This document shows, piece after piece, positions 17,699 to 25,415 of a stretch of 64,000 bases of DNA (position 1 is its first letter; each line of letters opens with the position of its first letter). The notes under the pieces are model-generated. The model was not told the DNA's origin. It ran no database searches and saw only the letters and a list, made by a program, of their open reading frames with translations. The stretch lies in contig JAHZCD010000001.1 in NCBI GenBank assembly GCA_019423025.1, positions 186,001-250,000 on the forward strand, read 5' to 3'. The translations under genes were made by a program, and so were the position numbers. Source of the DNA: Haemophilus sp. (lineage in GTDB: Bacteria; Pseudomonadota; Gammaproteobacteria; Enterobacterales; Pasteurellaceae).

Positions 17699-18645
17699 TA
17701 TTTTTGATTTAATTGTTGAACGAAATCTTCGATATTTTGCATCATTTTTTTCGTTAGCGTGGTTACCGCACTATCACTCGCCCAAGCAATATGAGGTGTG
17801 ATAATTAAATTCGGCATCGTTTTCGCTAATTCAATCAATGGATTGTTTTTCTCTGGTGGTTCTTTCACTAACACATCTAATGCGGCACCACCTAATTGCC
17901 CTGATTTTAATGCGTCACAAACCGCTTGCTCATCAATCAATGGACCACGACCAGTATTGATTAAATACGCACCTTTCTTACAAAGTGACAAGGTTTCTTG
18001 ATTGATTAAATTTTTAGTTGTTTCAGTCAATGCACAATGCAATGTCAGAATATCAGCCTGTTTTAGCACCTCTTCAAAAGGCGTGTAACCTTCACGACAA
18101 GTTGTCGCATTTCGATGTTCGGCATAAAGGACTTTCATGCCTAAAAGTTCTGCTAAACGCCCTACTTCTGTACCTAAACAGCCTTTTCCAAACACGCCTA
18201 ACGTTGAACCTTTAACATCTGTAATGGGATAATCAAAGTAGCAGAACTGTTTACTCTCAGTCCATTTTCCAGTGATTTGATCACGCTGCCAACCAGCCAA
18301 GCTGTGTTTTAACGCAAAAATCATCCCCAATACGTGCTCAGGTACAGTCGTGACAGAATAACCCGTCACATTTTTAACCGTCACACCCAATTCTTTTGCT
18401 GCGTCTAAATCCACGTTATCGGTGCCTGTTGCGGTGAGAGCAATCAATTTTAATTTCGGTAATTGCTGCAACACCTCGCGGCTTAAAATCACTTTATTGG
18501 TGATAATAATATCCGCGTCTTTTGCTCGCTCAATAGTTTGCTCCGCAGAAGTATATTCATACTCTACCCAGTTATGCGGAAAGCTTGGACGAGGAATAGG
18601 AATATGTTTTGGAATTGCGGTGCTGTCTAAAAATACGATATTCAT
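17698..18645 (-). CDS. D-2-hydroxyacid dehydrogenase (HI_1556-like)
   Basis: A 315-residue NAD(P)-dependent dehydrogenase. It shows the Rossmann motif LGVFGKGCLGTEVGRL, the catalytic Arg region LINTGRGPLIDEQA, the conserved Glu in DVLVKEPPE and the catalytic His in NLIITPHIAWAS. This is the glycerate/hydroxypyruvate dehydrogenase branch and looks like H. influenzae HI_1556, which also sits beside lolC; the true substrate is not proven. It overlaps lolC by one base, so it may head the lol operon. Confidence 0.87.
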   Translation of the reverse strand: MNIVFLDSTAIPKHIPIPRPSFPHNWVEYEYTSAEQTIERAKDADIIITNKVILSREVLQQLPKLKLIALTATGTDNVDLDAAKELGVTVKNVTGYSVTTVPEHVLGMIFALKHSLAGWQRDQITGKWTESKQFCYFDYPITDVKGSTLGVFGKGCLGTEVGRLAELLGMKVLYAEHRNATTCREGYTPFEEVLKQADILTLHCALTETTKNLINQETLSLCKKGAYLINTGRGPLIDEQAVCDALKSGQLGGAALDVLVKEPPEKNNPLIELAKTMPNLIITPHIAWASDSAVTTLTKKMMQNIEDFVQQLNQK

Positions 18646-18667
18646 TGTTTTCTCCTTTTAATAGAAC

Positions 18668-18708
18668 AAAAGTGCGGTCAAAAACAACACTGTTTTCAAC
18701 CGCACTTC
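18668..18708 (-). terminator. Uptake-signal hairpin after kdsA
   Basis: AAAAGTGCGGT (18668-18678) faces AACCGCACTT (about 18698-18707), with additional pairing AAAAACA/TGTTTT inside. The minus-strand T-run is interrupted. Confidence 0.55.
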
Positions 18709-18712
18709 TCAA

Positions 18713-19567
18713 TTAGATAGAAGTATCCAATTCAGGGAAAGACTTCACTAAATCATCAATGGCTTTCATCTGTGAGACAAAACCTTCTAATGCCGAAAGT
18801 GGCAATGCAGAAGGGCCATCACATTTTGCTTGATTTGGATTCGGATGCGCTTCTAAGAATAAGCCTGCAATGCCAATTGCTAAACCAGAACGGGCTAATT
18901 CTGTCACTTGTTCACGACGACCGCCTGAAGCAGCACCAAACGGATCACGGCATTGTAATGAATGGGTCACGTCAAAAATAACTGGACTACCTTTAGACAC
19001 TTTTTTCATTACACCGAAGCCTAACATATCCACCACTAAATTATCGTAACCGAAGTTTGAACCACGATCACAAAGGATAATTTTATCGTTACCACATTCT
19101 TCAAACTTATCGACAATATTACCCATTTGACCTGGGCTTAAGAATTGTGGTTTTTTCACGTTAATTACCGCACCGGTTTTTGCCATCGCTTCAACTAAAT
19201 CCGTTTGACGCGCTAAAAATGCCGGTAACTGAATCACATCCACCACATCGGCAACAGGCTGGCATTGATAAATTTCGTGCACATCGGTAATCACTTTCAC
19301 ACCAAAGGTTTCTTTTAACTCTTGGAAAATTTTTAAACCTTCTTCCATGCCTGGACCACGGTAAGAATGAATTGAAGAACGGTTAGCTTTATCGAAAGAT
19401 GCTTTGAAGACATAAGGCACACCCAACTTTTCAGTCACTTTCACGTAAGCTTCACAAACTTGCATTGCCATATCGCGACTTTCAAGCACATTCATCCCGC
19501 CGAAAAGCACAAATGGCTTGTCATTTGCGACATCAATATTGCCAATTTTTACAATTTTATTTTGCAT
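18713..19567 (-). CDS. kdsA: 3-deoxy-D-manno-octulosonate 8-phosphate synthase
   Basis: A 284-residue enzyme condensing arabinose 5-phosphate and phosphoenolpyruvate to Kdo-8-phosphate for lipopolysaccharide. Conserved segments include FVLFGGMNVLES, YVFKASFDKANRSS, KVITDVHE, QLPAFLARQTDL, INVKKPQFLSPGQM, CDRGSNFGYDNLVVDM and the C-terminal DGPSALPL. Last gene of the prfA-prmC-sirB1-kdsA run, 12 bases after sirB1, with AAGGAAA before the ATG. kdsD and kdsC are elsewhere in this window. Confidence 0.96.
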   Translation of the reverse strand: MQNKIVKIGNIDVANDKPFVLFGGMNVLESRDMAMQVCEAYVKVTEKLGVPYVFKASFDKANRSSIHSYRGPGMEEGLKIFQELKETFGVKVITDVHEIYQCQPVADVVDVIQLPAFLARQTDLVEAMAKTGAVINVKKPQFLSPGQMGNIVDKFEECGNDKIILCDRGSNFGYDNLVVDMLGFGVMKKVSKGSPVIFDVTHSLQCRDPFGAASGGRREQVTELARSGLAIGIAGLFLEAHPNPNQAKCDGPSALPLSALEGFVSQMKAIDDLVKSFPELDTSI

Positions 19568-19579
19568 AATATTTCCTTT

Positions 19580-20383
19580 TTAATGGATGGACTTGGCATC
19601 TTTCAATGCTTCGCCTTTCAGTTCTAAAAGTTGAGTTTTTAACAGAGAAGAAGTGGGATCATTCGGACATTGATCCACAAAATATTCCAAATCCTCAATG
19701 GCTGAAGGATAAGCGCCCATTTGCGCCAACACTAAGCCACGATCGCGAATATCGTAAGGATCTTTTCTTCCCGCTAACAAGAATTGGATATAATTAAACG
19801 CCAAATCGTTTTGTTCTTCACGAATTAAGGCATTTTTGGCAAGCTGACGGAAACGTGCAGTCAGCATCGGAATATCTGCTCGAGCTAAATCTTCCGGTTG
19901 AATTTGAGCCCCAAAACCAAAGGCACCTTCATAGAGTTTTTTCAATTCATCCACTGAAATGTATTTTCCACTCCAAGGATCAATAAACGCCACTTCACCA
20001 TCGACTTCTGCACGTAAAATCAGTTGCGTCGGGAAATTCACGGGATAAATCGGCAATTTTAAACTTGCAGCTAAATAAAGGATTAAGGCGCCAAGGCTCA
20101 CCGGCATGCCTTCACGCTCTTCTAAAATATACGGAAGATATAAATTGCGAGCATAGAAGTAATTATCCGCATCACAATGAAAGCCCCAATCGCCATAAAA
20201 TAGCTGCAAGAGTTGATGAATTTTAGCTTTATCATCCCATTCTTCTGGAATAGCTTGGCGAGCTTTACGCACTAAGCTTCCTACAAGCCCTCTTATACGA
20301 GGCTCATCAATTTGCTCTTTCTCACAAATGCTCAGATAAAAATGAGTTAGCTCAGTATATAAGACTTTTTGATCGTATTTCAT
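19580..20383 (-). CDS. sirB1: SirB1-family protein (transglutaminase-like and TPR)
   Basis: A 267-residue cytosolic protein: a transglutaminase-like N-terminal half with YLPYILEEREGMPVSLGALILYLA and PVNFPTQLIL, and a C-terminal TPR-like segment (DRGLVLAQMGAYPSAIEDLEYFV). The family is conserved next to prfA/prmC in gammaproteobacteria, but its activity is not established. The start at 20383 shares a base with the prmC stop; an upstream ATG at 20395 would overlap more and is less likely. Confidence 0.85.
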   Translation of the reverse strand: MKYDQKVLYTELTHFYLSICEKEQIDEPRIRGLVGSLVRKARQAIPEEWDDKAKIHQLLQLFYGDWGFHCDADNYFYARNLYLPYILEEREGMPVSLGALILYLAASLKLPIYPVNFPTQLILRAEVDGEVAFIDPWSGKYISVDELKKLYEGAFGFGAQIQPEDLARADIPMLTARFRQLAKNALIREEQNDLAFNYIQFLLAGRKDPYDIRDRGLVLAQMGAYPSAIEDLEYFVDQCPNDPTSSLLKTQLLELKGEALKDAKSIH

Positions 20384-21261
20384 TACCGCTTCCAATATCC
20401 CAACGTTACGCGCTCATTGTCGCCATAATCCCGTATGGTTGCAACCCCTTGCCAATGATTTTGCCAGAAAATTGACCGTACTTCTTTGCCCTGTTTCCAG
20501 CCGTGCTCTAACAATAAATAGCCGTTATCTTTTAAATGTAGTGGTGCATACTCAATAAGATGACGTAAATCAGCTAAACCGTTTTCGCCCGCCACCAACG
20601 CCGAACGAGGCTCGAAACGCACGTCACCTTGTAAAAGATGTTCATCAGTTTCATCAATATAAGGGGGATTGCTGACGATAATATCAAACTGCCCTTCAAC
20701 ATTTTCAAACCAACGACTCGGCAAAAATTGCACCTTGAGCTGATTTTTTTCGGCATTGGATTGCGCTAATTTGACGACTTCTGGCATCAAATCAACACCA
20801 ATAACATCCAATTGAATATGCTTTTTTTGACAAATAGGAGAAAGCTCAGAAGCCAACGCCAACGCAATGGCGCCCGTGCCGGTACCAAGATCGAGAAGAC
20901 AAAAGTGCGGTGGATTTTCTTCCAGTTTTTCTAACGCAATTTGCAATGCTTTTTCTACGAGAATTTCAGTATCTGGACGAGGAATTAATGTTCCTTCAGA
21001 TACATTTAAAGGCAAGGACCAGAATTCTTTTTCACCAAGGATATAAGCGATAGGTTCGCCTTTTAAACGACGATCTAAAAGTGCGGTCAATTTTAACCGC
21101 ACTTTTTCATCAATTTCCGTTTCATCGAAAGCTAAAATTTGCGTTCTTGATTTGCCTGTTGCGTGTTGCAATAGCACTAACGCATCAACTTTACCATTCT
21201 CTGTCGGATTTACCTGATTTAAGGCTTGCGCAGCATCGGCAAGCCATTGTTGATAGGTCAT
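20383..21261 (-). CDS. prmC: Release factor N5-glutamine methyltransferase
   Basis: A 292-residue SAM methyltransferase modifying the GGQ glutamine of peptide-chain release factors. Motif I is LLDLGTGTGAIALALASE and the catalytic NPPY motif is IIVSNPPYIDE; the N-terminal helical domain ends at RRLKGEPIAYILGEKEFW. Encoded directly downstream of its substrate gene prfA with a one-base overlap (21261), the standard bacterial arrangement. An uptake-signal pair lies inside the gene (about 21079-21104). Confidence 0.95.
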   Translation of the reverse strand: MTYQQWLADAAQALNQVNPTENGKVDALVLLQHATGKSRTQILAFDETEIDEKVRLKLTALLDRRLKGEPIAYILGEKEFWSLPLNVSEGTLIPRPDTEILVEKALQIALEKLEENPPHFCLLDLGTGTGAIALALASELSPICQKKHIQLDVIGVDLMPEVVKLAQSNAEKNQLKVQFLPSRWFENVEGQFDIIVSNPPYIDETDEHLLQGDVRFEPRSALVAGENGLADLRHLIEYAPLHLKDNGYLLLEHGWKQGKEVRSIFWQNHWQGVATIRDYGDNERVTLGYWKR

Positions 21262-22343
21262 TAATTATTCTCAGATAACGCTGCTAATTGATCCGCTTGA
21301 TATTCAGTAATAATTGGTTGAATAAGCTCGTCAATTTTGCCGTTCATCACTTCATCTAAGCGATAGAGCGTTAAGTTGATACGGTGATCGGTTACACGAC
21401 CTTGTGGGTAGTTATAAGTACGAATTTTATCTGAACGATCGCCTGAACCTAATAAGTTACGGCGGGTATCTGCTTGCTCTGCCGCTTGACGTTCTTGCTC
21501 TGCTTGAACAATACGTGAAGCCAATACCGACATCGCTTTAGCTTTGTTTTTGTGTTGCGAACGTTCATCCTGACATTCCACCACAATACCGGTTGGAATG
21601 TGGGTAATACGTACCGCAGAGTCAGTCGTATTAACGTGCTGACCACCTGCACCTGATGAACGGTAGGTATCAATACGTAAATCTGCTGGATTGATTTCCG
21701 GCATTTCAGATTCAGGTAATTCTGGCATCACCGCAACAGTACAAGCAGAAGTATGAATACGACCTTGGCTTTCTGTTTTTGGTACGCGTTGTACACGGTG
21801 ACCGCCTGATTCAAATTTTAACTGACCGTACACGCCATCACCGCTTACTTTAACGATCACTTCTTTATAACCGCCCTGCTCGCTTTCATTTGCGCTGAGC
21901 ATTTCAACACGCCAGCGTTTACTTTCTGCATAACGGCTATACATACGGAATAAATCGCCGGCAAAGATACCCGCTTCATCACCACCTGTACCTGCACGAA
22001 TTTCTAAATAGCAGTTATATTCATCATTTGGATCTTTCGGTAATAAAAGAATTTGAAGTTGTTGCTCGACTTCTTCAATTTCGGCTTTGGATTCTTCAAT
22101 TTCCATTTCTGCCATTTCTTTCATTTCAGGATCATCTAACATCAATTCTGCTTCAGCAATGTTAGAGTTAAGCTGATTCCAACGATTAAAACATTTCACC
22201 ACATCTTCAAGTTGTGAATATTCTTTAGAATACGCACGGAATTTATCCTGATCTGAAATCACCGACGCATCGCCTAGCAATGCCTCTAATTCTTCATAAC
22301 GTTCTTTTAAACTTTCAAGTTTTGCAATAATAGAATCTTTCAT
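21261..22343 (-). CDS. prfA: Peptide chain release factor 1
   Basis: A 360-residue class I release factor recognising UAA and UAG. The catalytic loop SSGAGGQHVNTTDSAVR and the RF1 family opening ESLKERYEELEALLGD are present, and the RF1 recognition region containing the PET motif (VPKTESQGRIHTSAC region) replaces the RF2 SPF motif. First gene of the prfA-prmC-sirB1-kdsA run. No internal frameshift, as expected for RF1. Confidence 0.96.
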   Translation of the reverse strand: MKDSIIAKLESLKERYEELEALLGDASVISDQDKFRAYSKEYSQLEDVVKCFNRWNQLNSNIAEAELMLDDPEMKEMAEMEIEESKAEIEEVEQQLQILLLPKDPNDEYNCYLEIRAGTGGDEAGIFAGDLFRMYSRYAESKRWRVEMLSANESEQGGYKEVIVKVSGDGVYGQLKFESGGHRVQRVPKTESQGRIHTSACTVAVMPELPESEMPEINPADLRIDTYRSSGAGGQHVNTTDSAVRITHIPTGIVVECQDERSQHKNKAKAMSVLASRIVQAEQERQAAEQADTRRNLLGSGDRSDKIRTYNYPQGRVTDHRINLTLYRLDEVMNGKIDELIQPIITEYQADQLAALSENN

Positions 22344-22369
22344 ATTTTTATAAAGTTAAAGCCAAAAAT

Positions 22370-22395
22370 AAAATCGGCTTATTCTAGCCGATTTT
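22370..22395 (-). terminator. Intrinsic terminator of epmC
   Basis: AAAATCGGCT and AGCCGATTTT pair around a 6-base loop; the minus strand continues ATTTTTG. Confidence 0.8.
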
Positions 22396-22440
22396 AAGGA
22401 AAATTGACAGACGCAAAATCTGCCTAAAAATGACCGCACT

Positions 22441-22977
22441 TTAGATGCGAGTCACATCAAACTTCGCTAAATCAATTCGATCTTCCGTACCATAAAATTG
22501 AGCCAATGCATGACGCAAGGTTTCTGCGCGTTTTGGTAAGCCTTTTTCTGCATAGGTTTTCACTTGTTCATACACCGCTTGCTTAAATGGTTGCGTATCC
22601 CCTGGATTGCCATTCAAATTATCCGCACTGGCAAAATAACGAAATCCCGCCGCTGTGGCTAAAATCCATTCCAATGCTTGAGGTTTCACTTCAACCTTTT
22701 CAAAATCACGCTGACGATCTTCGGAACGGCCATCAGGCTCATACCAATAGCCAAAATCTTCTAATTTACGGCGCTCTTTCCCCGCCACTAACCAATGGGC
22801 AATTTCATGCAATGCGCTGCTGTAAAAGCCTCTCGCAAAGTAAATGGCGTTATAAGGCACCTCATCATTTGCAGGGATGTAAATCGGCTCATCCCCACCT
22901 TTAACCAATCGCGTATTATATTCTTCTTCAAAACATTGATTAAAAATCGCAATGATATCCTCAAGTTTATGTTCCAT
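22441..22977 (-). CDS. epmC: Elongation factor P hydroxylase
   Basis: A 178-residue YfcM/EpmC protein that hydroxylates the lysylated lysine of elongation factor P. The metal-binding motif ALHEIAHWLVAG and the family stretch LEDFGYWYEPDGRSEDRQRDFE are both visible. The partner genes epmA and epmB are not in the window. It is a single-gene unit ending in its own terminator; AAAGCATGGA lies before the ATG with only a weak ribosome site. Confidence 0.92.
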   Translation of the reverse strand: MEHKLEDIIAIFNQCFEEEYNTRLVKGGDEPIYIPANDEVPYNAIYFARGFYSSALHEIAHWLVAGKERRKLEDFGYWYEPDGRSEDRQRDFEKVEVKPQALEWILATAAGFRYFASADNLNGNPGDTQPFKQAVYEQVKTYAEKGLPKRAETLRHALAQFYGTEDRIDLAKFDVTRI

Positions 22978-23066
22978 GCTTTCTCCAAATATTTTTATAA
23001 ATAAAGCCTCTTAAAAGGTTTGAGAATTATCTCATTTTTAATCTCTTTCACAAAATTTCAGTTAAA

Positions 23067-23106
23067 TAAAAAACCGTCTGAATGATCGTTTCAAACGGTT
23101 TTTTAA
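23067..23106. terminator. Bidirectional terminator carrying a DUS-like sequence
   Basis: AAAACCGTCTGAA and TTTCAAACGGTTTT pair with one mismatch around a short loop, with T-runs on both strands. One arm, ACCGTCTGAA, differs by one base from the Neisseria DNA uptake core GCCGTCTGAA. It probably terminates the AraC-family gene to its right. Confidence 0.75.
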
Positions 23107-23113
23107 ATGATAA

Positions 23114-23142
23114 AGTGCGGTCAAATTTTTAGGTGTTTTTAA
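23114..23142. repeat. Extended Haemophilus uptake signal, short copy of a local repeat
   Basis: AAAGTGCGGTCA followed by AATTTTTAGGTGTTTTT. The same stretch begins the 62-base repeats at 26079 and 28122. It stands just right of the DUS-like hairpin, as at 26041-26107. Confidence 0.7.
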
Positions 23143-23161
23143 ACCTATCTTTAAGCCCCAT

Positions 23162-24025
23162 CTATTTAATATCCCCCTTGGGCGCATGCCCGAAATACCG
23201 TTTGTATTCACGGCTGAATTGGCTAGGTGACTCGTAGCCGACTTGGTAAGCGGTTTCGGTAATGCCTCGCTCTTCTTGTGCGATCAGTCGTCTGGCTTCC
23301 ATCAGACGTAAGGATTTTTGATATTGCAGCGGAGAAAGGCTGGTTATCTTCTTAAAATAACTATGAAAGCCAGATAATGACATACCACTTAGATTTGCCA
23401 AGGTTTCCACGGTGATGGTTTCACTAAAATGTTGTTGCAGATAATAGGTAGCTTGGGCGATTTTTTTGGTGTGCGATCCATTGCTTACCATGGCTTTAAA
23501 TTTGCCACCTTGTTCGCCTGTAAGGAGTCGATAATATATTTCTTGTTGGATAAGCGGTGCAAGAAACCCAATATCTTTTGGATTTTCGTGCAAGAGTAAT
23601 AAGCGTTCAACAGCATTTTTGAGAGATTCATCCAAATGCCATTGTGCAAAACCCTCGTCGCCCTGTTGGACATCATCTGCAAGGTTTGGATTTGCTAATA
23701 AAATCTTGCTAACGCTTTCAATATCAATTTTCATCGACATCACTAAAAACGGCTTTTGCGGCTCTGCATATTTAATCTCGCCACGCATCGGTATGTTTAC
23801 TGGGCAAAACATAAAATGTTGATTATCAAATCGGTAGCATTGTTCGCCTAGCTGCACTTCACGTTCTCCGCTTAACACGATGCAAATGCTCGGCTCTTGA
23901 ATAATACCTTCGTAACAAAATGGTTGATCTGAATGGCGAAGAAATAAGCCTTTAATCGATGATGAATAGAGTTCGTTATGTGGAATAACCTTTAATAATC
24001 GTTCTATCATTTCAGTTGAGAACAT
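23162..24025 (-). CDS. AraC-family transcriptional regulator
   Basis: A 287-residue regulator with an N-terminal AraC_N-type cupin (residues about 20-150, IQEPSICIVLSGEREVQLG) and a C-terminal double helix-turn-helix: TVETLANLSGMSLSGFHSYF and ITETAYQVGYESPSQFSREYKRYFGHAP. The start is uncertain: I use the ATG at 24025, though the frame is open to a GTG at 24070. It points away from the broken ohr, whose start is about 130 bases off, so it may once have controlled that gene. Its codon use looks somewhat GC-richer than the neighbours. Confidence 0.82.
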   Translation of the reverse strand: MFSTEMIERLLKVIPHNELYSSSIKGLFLRHSDQPFCYEGIIQEPSICIVLSGEREVQLGEQCYRFDNQHFMFCPVNIPMRGEIKYAEPQKPFLVMSMKIDIESVSKILLANPNLADDVQQGDEGFAQWHLDESLKNAVERLLLLHENPKDIGFLAPLIQQEIYYRLLTGEQGGKFKAMVSNGSHTKKIAQATYYLQQHFSETITVETLANLSGMSLSGFHSYFKKITSLSPLQYQKSLRLMEARRLIAQEERGITETAYQVGYESPSQFSREYKRYFGHAPKGDIK

Positions 24026-24155
24026 AATTTTGTAGGAATAGGCAAGTAATTTGGATAAATCATATAACACTTAATATTGCCGTTCAATATAATGAACTCA
24101 CTTTTAACGGCGGTACGCCAAACCATATTAACCAACATTAAATGAGGAAAACATT

Positions 24156-24251
24156 ATGAAAATTTTCTACAAAACATCAGCAACAGCAACCGGCTGACGT
24201 GATGGTCGTACTCAAGTGGACGACGGTTCAATCAGCTTTGATTTGGTTTCA
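24156..24251 (+). pseudogene. ohr: Organic hydroperoxide resistance gene remnant (ohr), nonsense and truncated
   Basis: From ATG 24156, with good ribosome site TGAGGAAAA, the frame reads MKIFYKTSATATG, then an in-frame TGA at 24195-24197 where Ohr proteins have Gly, then RDGRTQVDDGSISFDLVS. This is the conserved N-terminus of the Ohr/OsmC peroxidase family; one base change (GGA to TGA) explains the stop. After 24251 the similarity ends and unrelated Neisseria-like sequence begins, so about three quarters of the gene is missing, including both catalytic cysteines. It cannot be functional. Confidence 0.75.
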
Positions 24252-24362
24252 TTTCAAAATGACGGCACCGGAGCTGATGAAAAACACCAACGCGCCGAGT
24301 ATGGCAAGCACCGCCGCACCGACGAAAAACGGCCGCATGGGGTGGGTGAAAAACTTATTCAT
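24249..24362 (-). pseudogene. nnrS: N-terminal fragment of an NnrS-like membrane protein
   Basis: On the minus strand from ATG 24362 the frame reads MNKFFTHPMRPFFVGAAVLA, then a hydrophobic helix, and stops after 37 codons where it runs into the ohr remnant. The HPMRPFF opening followed by a membrane helix is the start of NnrS, a haem-copper membrane protein linked to nitric oxide metabolism, common in Neisseria. Base composition is much GC-richer than the Haemophilus DNA around it. Assignment rests on this short N-terminus. Confidence 0.55.
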
Positions 24363-24482
24363 GGTTTGGCTTAATTCTGCATGAAGATGCTTTCGAATAT
24401 GGATTTATTGGGCGGACAGGGTTGTATCTTGTATTGAAGAAGCAAGCCGAAGGTTTGTCAGATACTCAAATGCCCGTATCAT

Positions 24483-25106
24483 TCATATTATTGATATTAT
24501 TGATATTATTGTTTGAATTGTATTATTTTCAATAATAATAAATAACCCTAAACCAATATAAATAACAGCCATTATCCAACGACTAAACTTCTCTACAATT
24601 TCACCAACACCTGAAATATTAGCCAATCTTTGTGCTGTATATACTAAAACAAAAATCAATATTAAAAATACAAGAAGAGTAACTAATAAGTCGACAAGAT
24701 CTAAAGTCACAAAGTAAGGAACAAAAAGTCCAATATTATCTGCACCACAACTAGCAACTGTAACCAAAGCAACAATACCGACTAATTTTGACAACCCTTT
24801 TTCATCCAATTCTTTTTTAGCTCTTTTTTCGCCCTCACAATCGTCGTAAATAGCAACTTTAATACCTAAGTAAATCGGTATTAAACCTAATAAACCCAAC
24901 ACCCATTTTTCCGGAACATAATTCAAAACAAAAGCTAGAAATAAACTAACTAATATTAAAATTACAGAACCTAAATATTGTCCGATATAAATATCTCGAT
25001 ATTCTTTTCTAGTATTTGCTCTAGCAAAAAATATTAATAGTATCACCAACAAATCTACTGCTGTAGCAATATATAAAACAGCAGCAGTAATCACAGTCGA
25101 AAACAT
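24483..25106 (-). CDS. cadD: CadD-family cadmium resistance transporter
   Basis: A 207-residue membrane protein with five to six helices: STVITAAVLYIATAVDLLVI, YLGSVILILVSLFLAFV, LLGLIPIYLGIKVAI, the family signature ASCGADNIGLFVPYFVTLDL and two C-terminal helices. It matches the CadD transporter family, described mainly in staphylococci and streptococci. The ATG at 25106 has GAGGTG 5 bases upstream; the longer frame to 25157 would begin inside a copied ABC-gene end. Base composition is very AT-rich, in sharp contrast with the GC-rich Neisseria-like flanks. Three copies of a 9-base repeat lie at the 3' end. No cadX-type regulator is seen. Confidence 0.83.
   Translation of the reverse strand: MFSTVITAAVLYIATAVDLLVILLIFFARANTRKEYRDIYIGQYLGSVILILVSLFLAFVLNYVPEKWVLGLLGLIPIYLGIKVAIYDDCEGEKRAKKELDEKGLSKLVGIVALVTVASCGADNIGLFVPYFVTLDLVDLLVTLLVFLILIFVLVYTAQRLANISGVGEIVEKFSRWIMAVIYIGLGLFIIIENNTIQTIISIISII
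24485..24511. repeat. Three tandem copies of a 9-base unit at the end of cadD
   Basis: ATATTATTG is repeated three times without change, encoding the terminal Ile-Ile-Ser pattern. Copy-number change by multiples of 9 would keep the frame. Confidence 0.9.
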
Positions 25107-25114
25107 AAAGCACC

Positions 25115-25176
25115 TCATAATGAATCCCCTGCCCCCTTGGCACCACGGCTTTTTCAAAAACCGAATCGCGTTCGGA
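25115..25176 (-). repeat. Second, diverged copy of the ABC ATPase 3' end
   Basis: Read on the minus strand it encodes DSVFEKAVVPRGQGIHYE, against DSAFEETVVAREFQGIHYYE at the end of the ABC remnant (25421-25487). Base-level similarity is high, with small indels. It lies directly upstream of cadD and marks a duplication or recombination joint. Confidence 0.75.
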
Positions 25177-25224
25177 TAACAGATTCGTATCTTTCGCTAA
25201 AGAGGCAAGCCTGCGGCTTGCTTA

Positions 25225-25377
25225 CCCTCTCCCTAGCCCTCTCCCACGGGGAGAGGGAATTGGGCTGTCGAGCCTGAACATTTTCAGGTTTACCTGACAT
25301 CTGATTCCCAATTCTACGGCTCTCTGATTTTGAGAAACCTGATCCCCTTTCCCCGTGGGAGAGGGTTAGGGAGAGGG
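25225..25377. repeat. 33-base inverted repeat with an 87-base spacer
   Basis: 25225-25257 and 25345-25377 are reverse complements at 31 of 33 positions. Each arm is itself built of CCCTCTCCC-type units. Similar CCCTCTCCC/GGGAGAGGG modules are widespread intergenic repeats in other bacteria; no transposase is present. Confidence 0.75.
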
Positions 25378-25415
25378 CAACGAACCGCAAGGTTTGTCAG
25401 AAATTTAAATTCCTA

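Larger units (their letters stand above)
25107..25415. other. Non-coding mosaic between cadD and the ABC remnant
   Basis: No gene of its own. From left to right it holds a diverged second copy of the ABC gene 3' end (25115-25176), a 33-base inverted repeat (25225-25257 and 25345-25377) and a stretch resembling the sequence left of cadD (GCAAGGTTTGTCAGA here, CGAAGGTTTGTCAGA near 24450). No clear promoter for cadD is visible. Confidence 0.7.

Noticed and set aside
23289..23308. Inverted repeat CGTCTG/CAGACG inside the AraC gene, partly DUS-like
   Set aside because: It lies in conserved coding sequence, lacks the GCCGTCTGAA core and no terminator is possible there.
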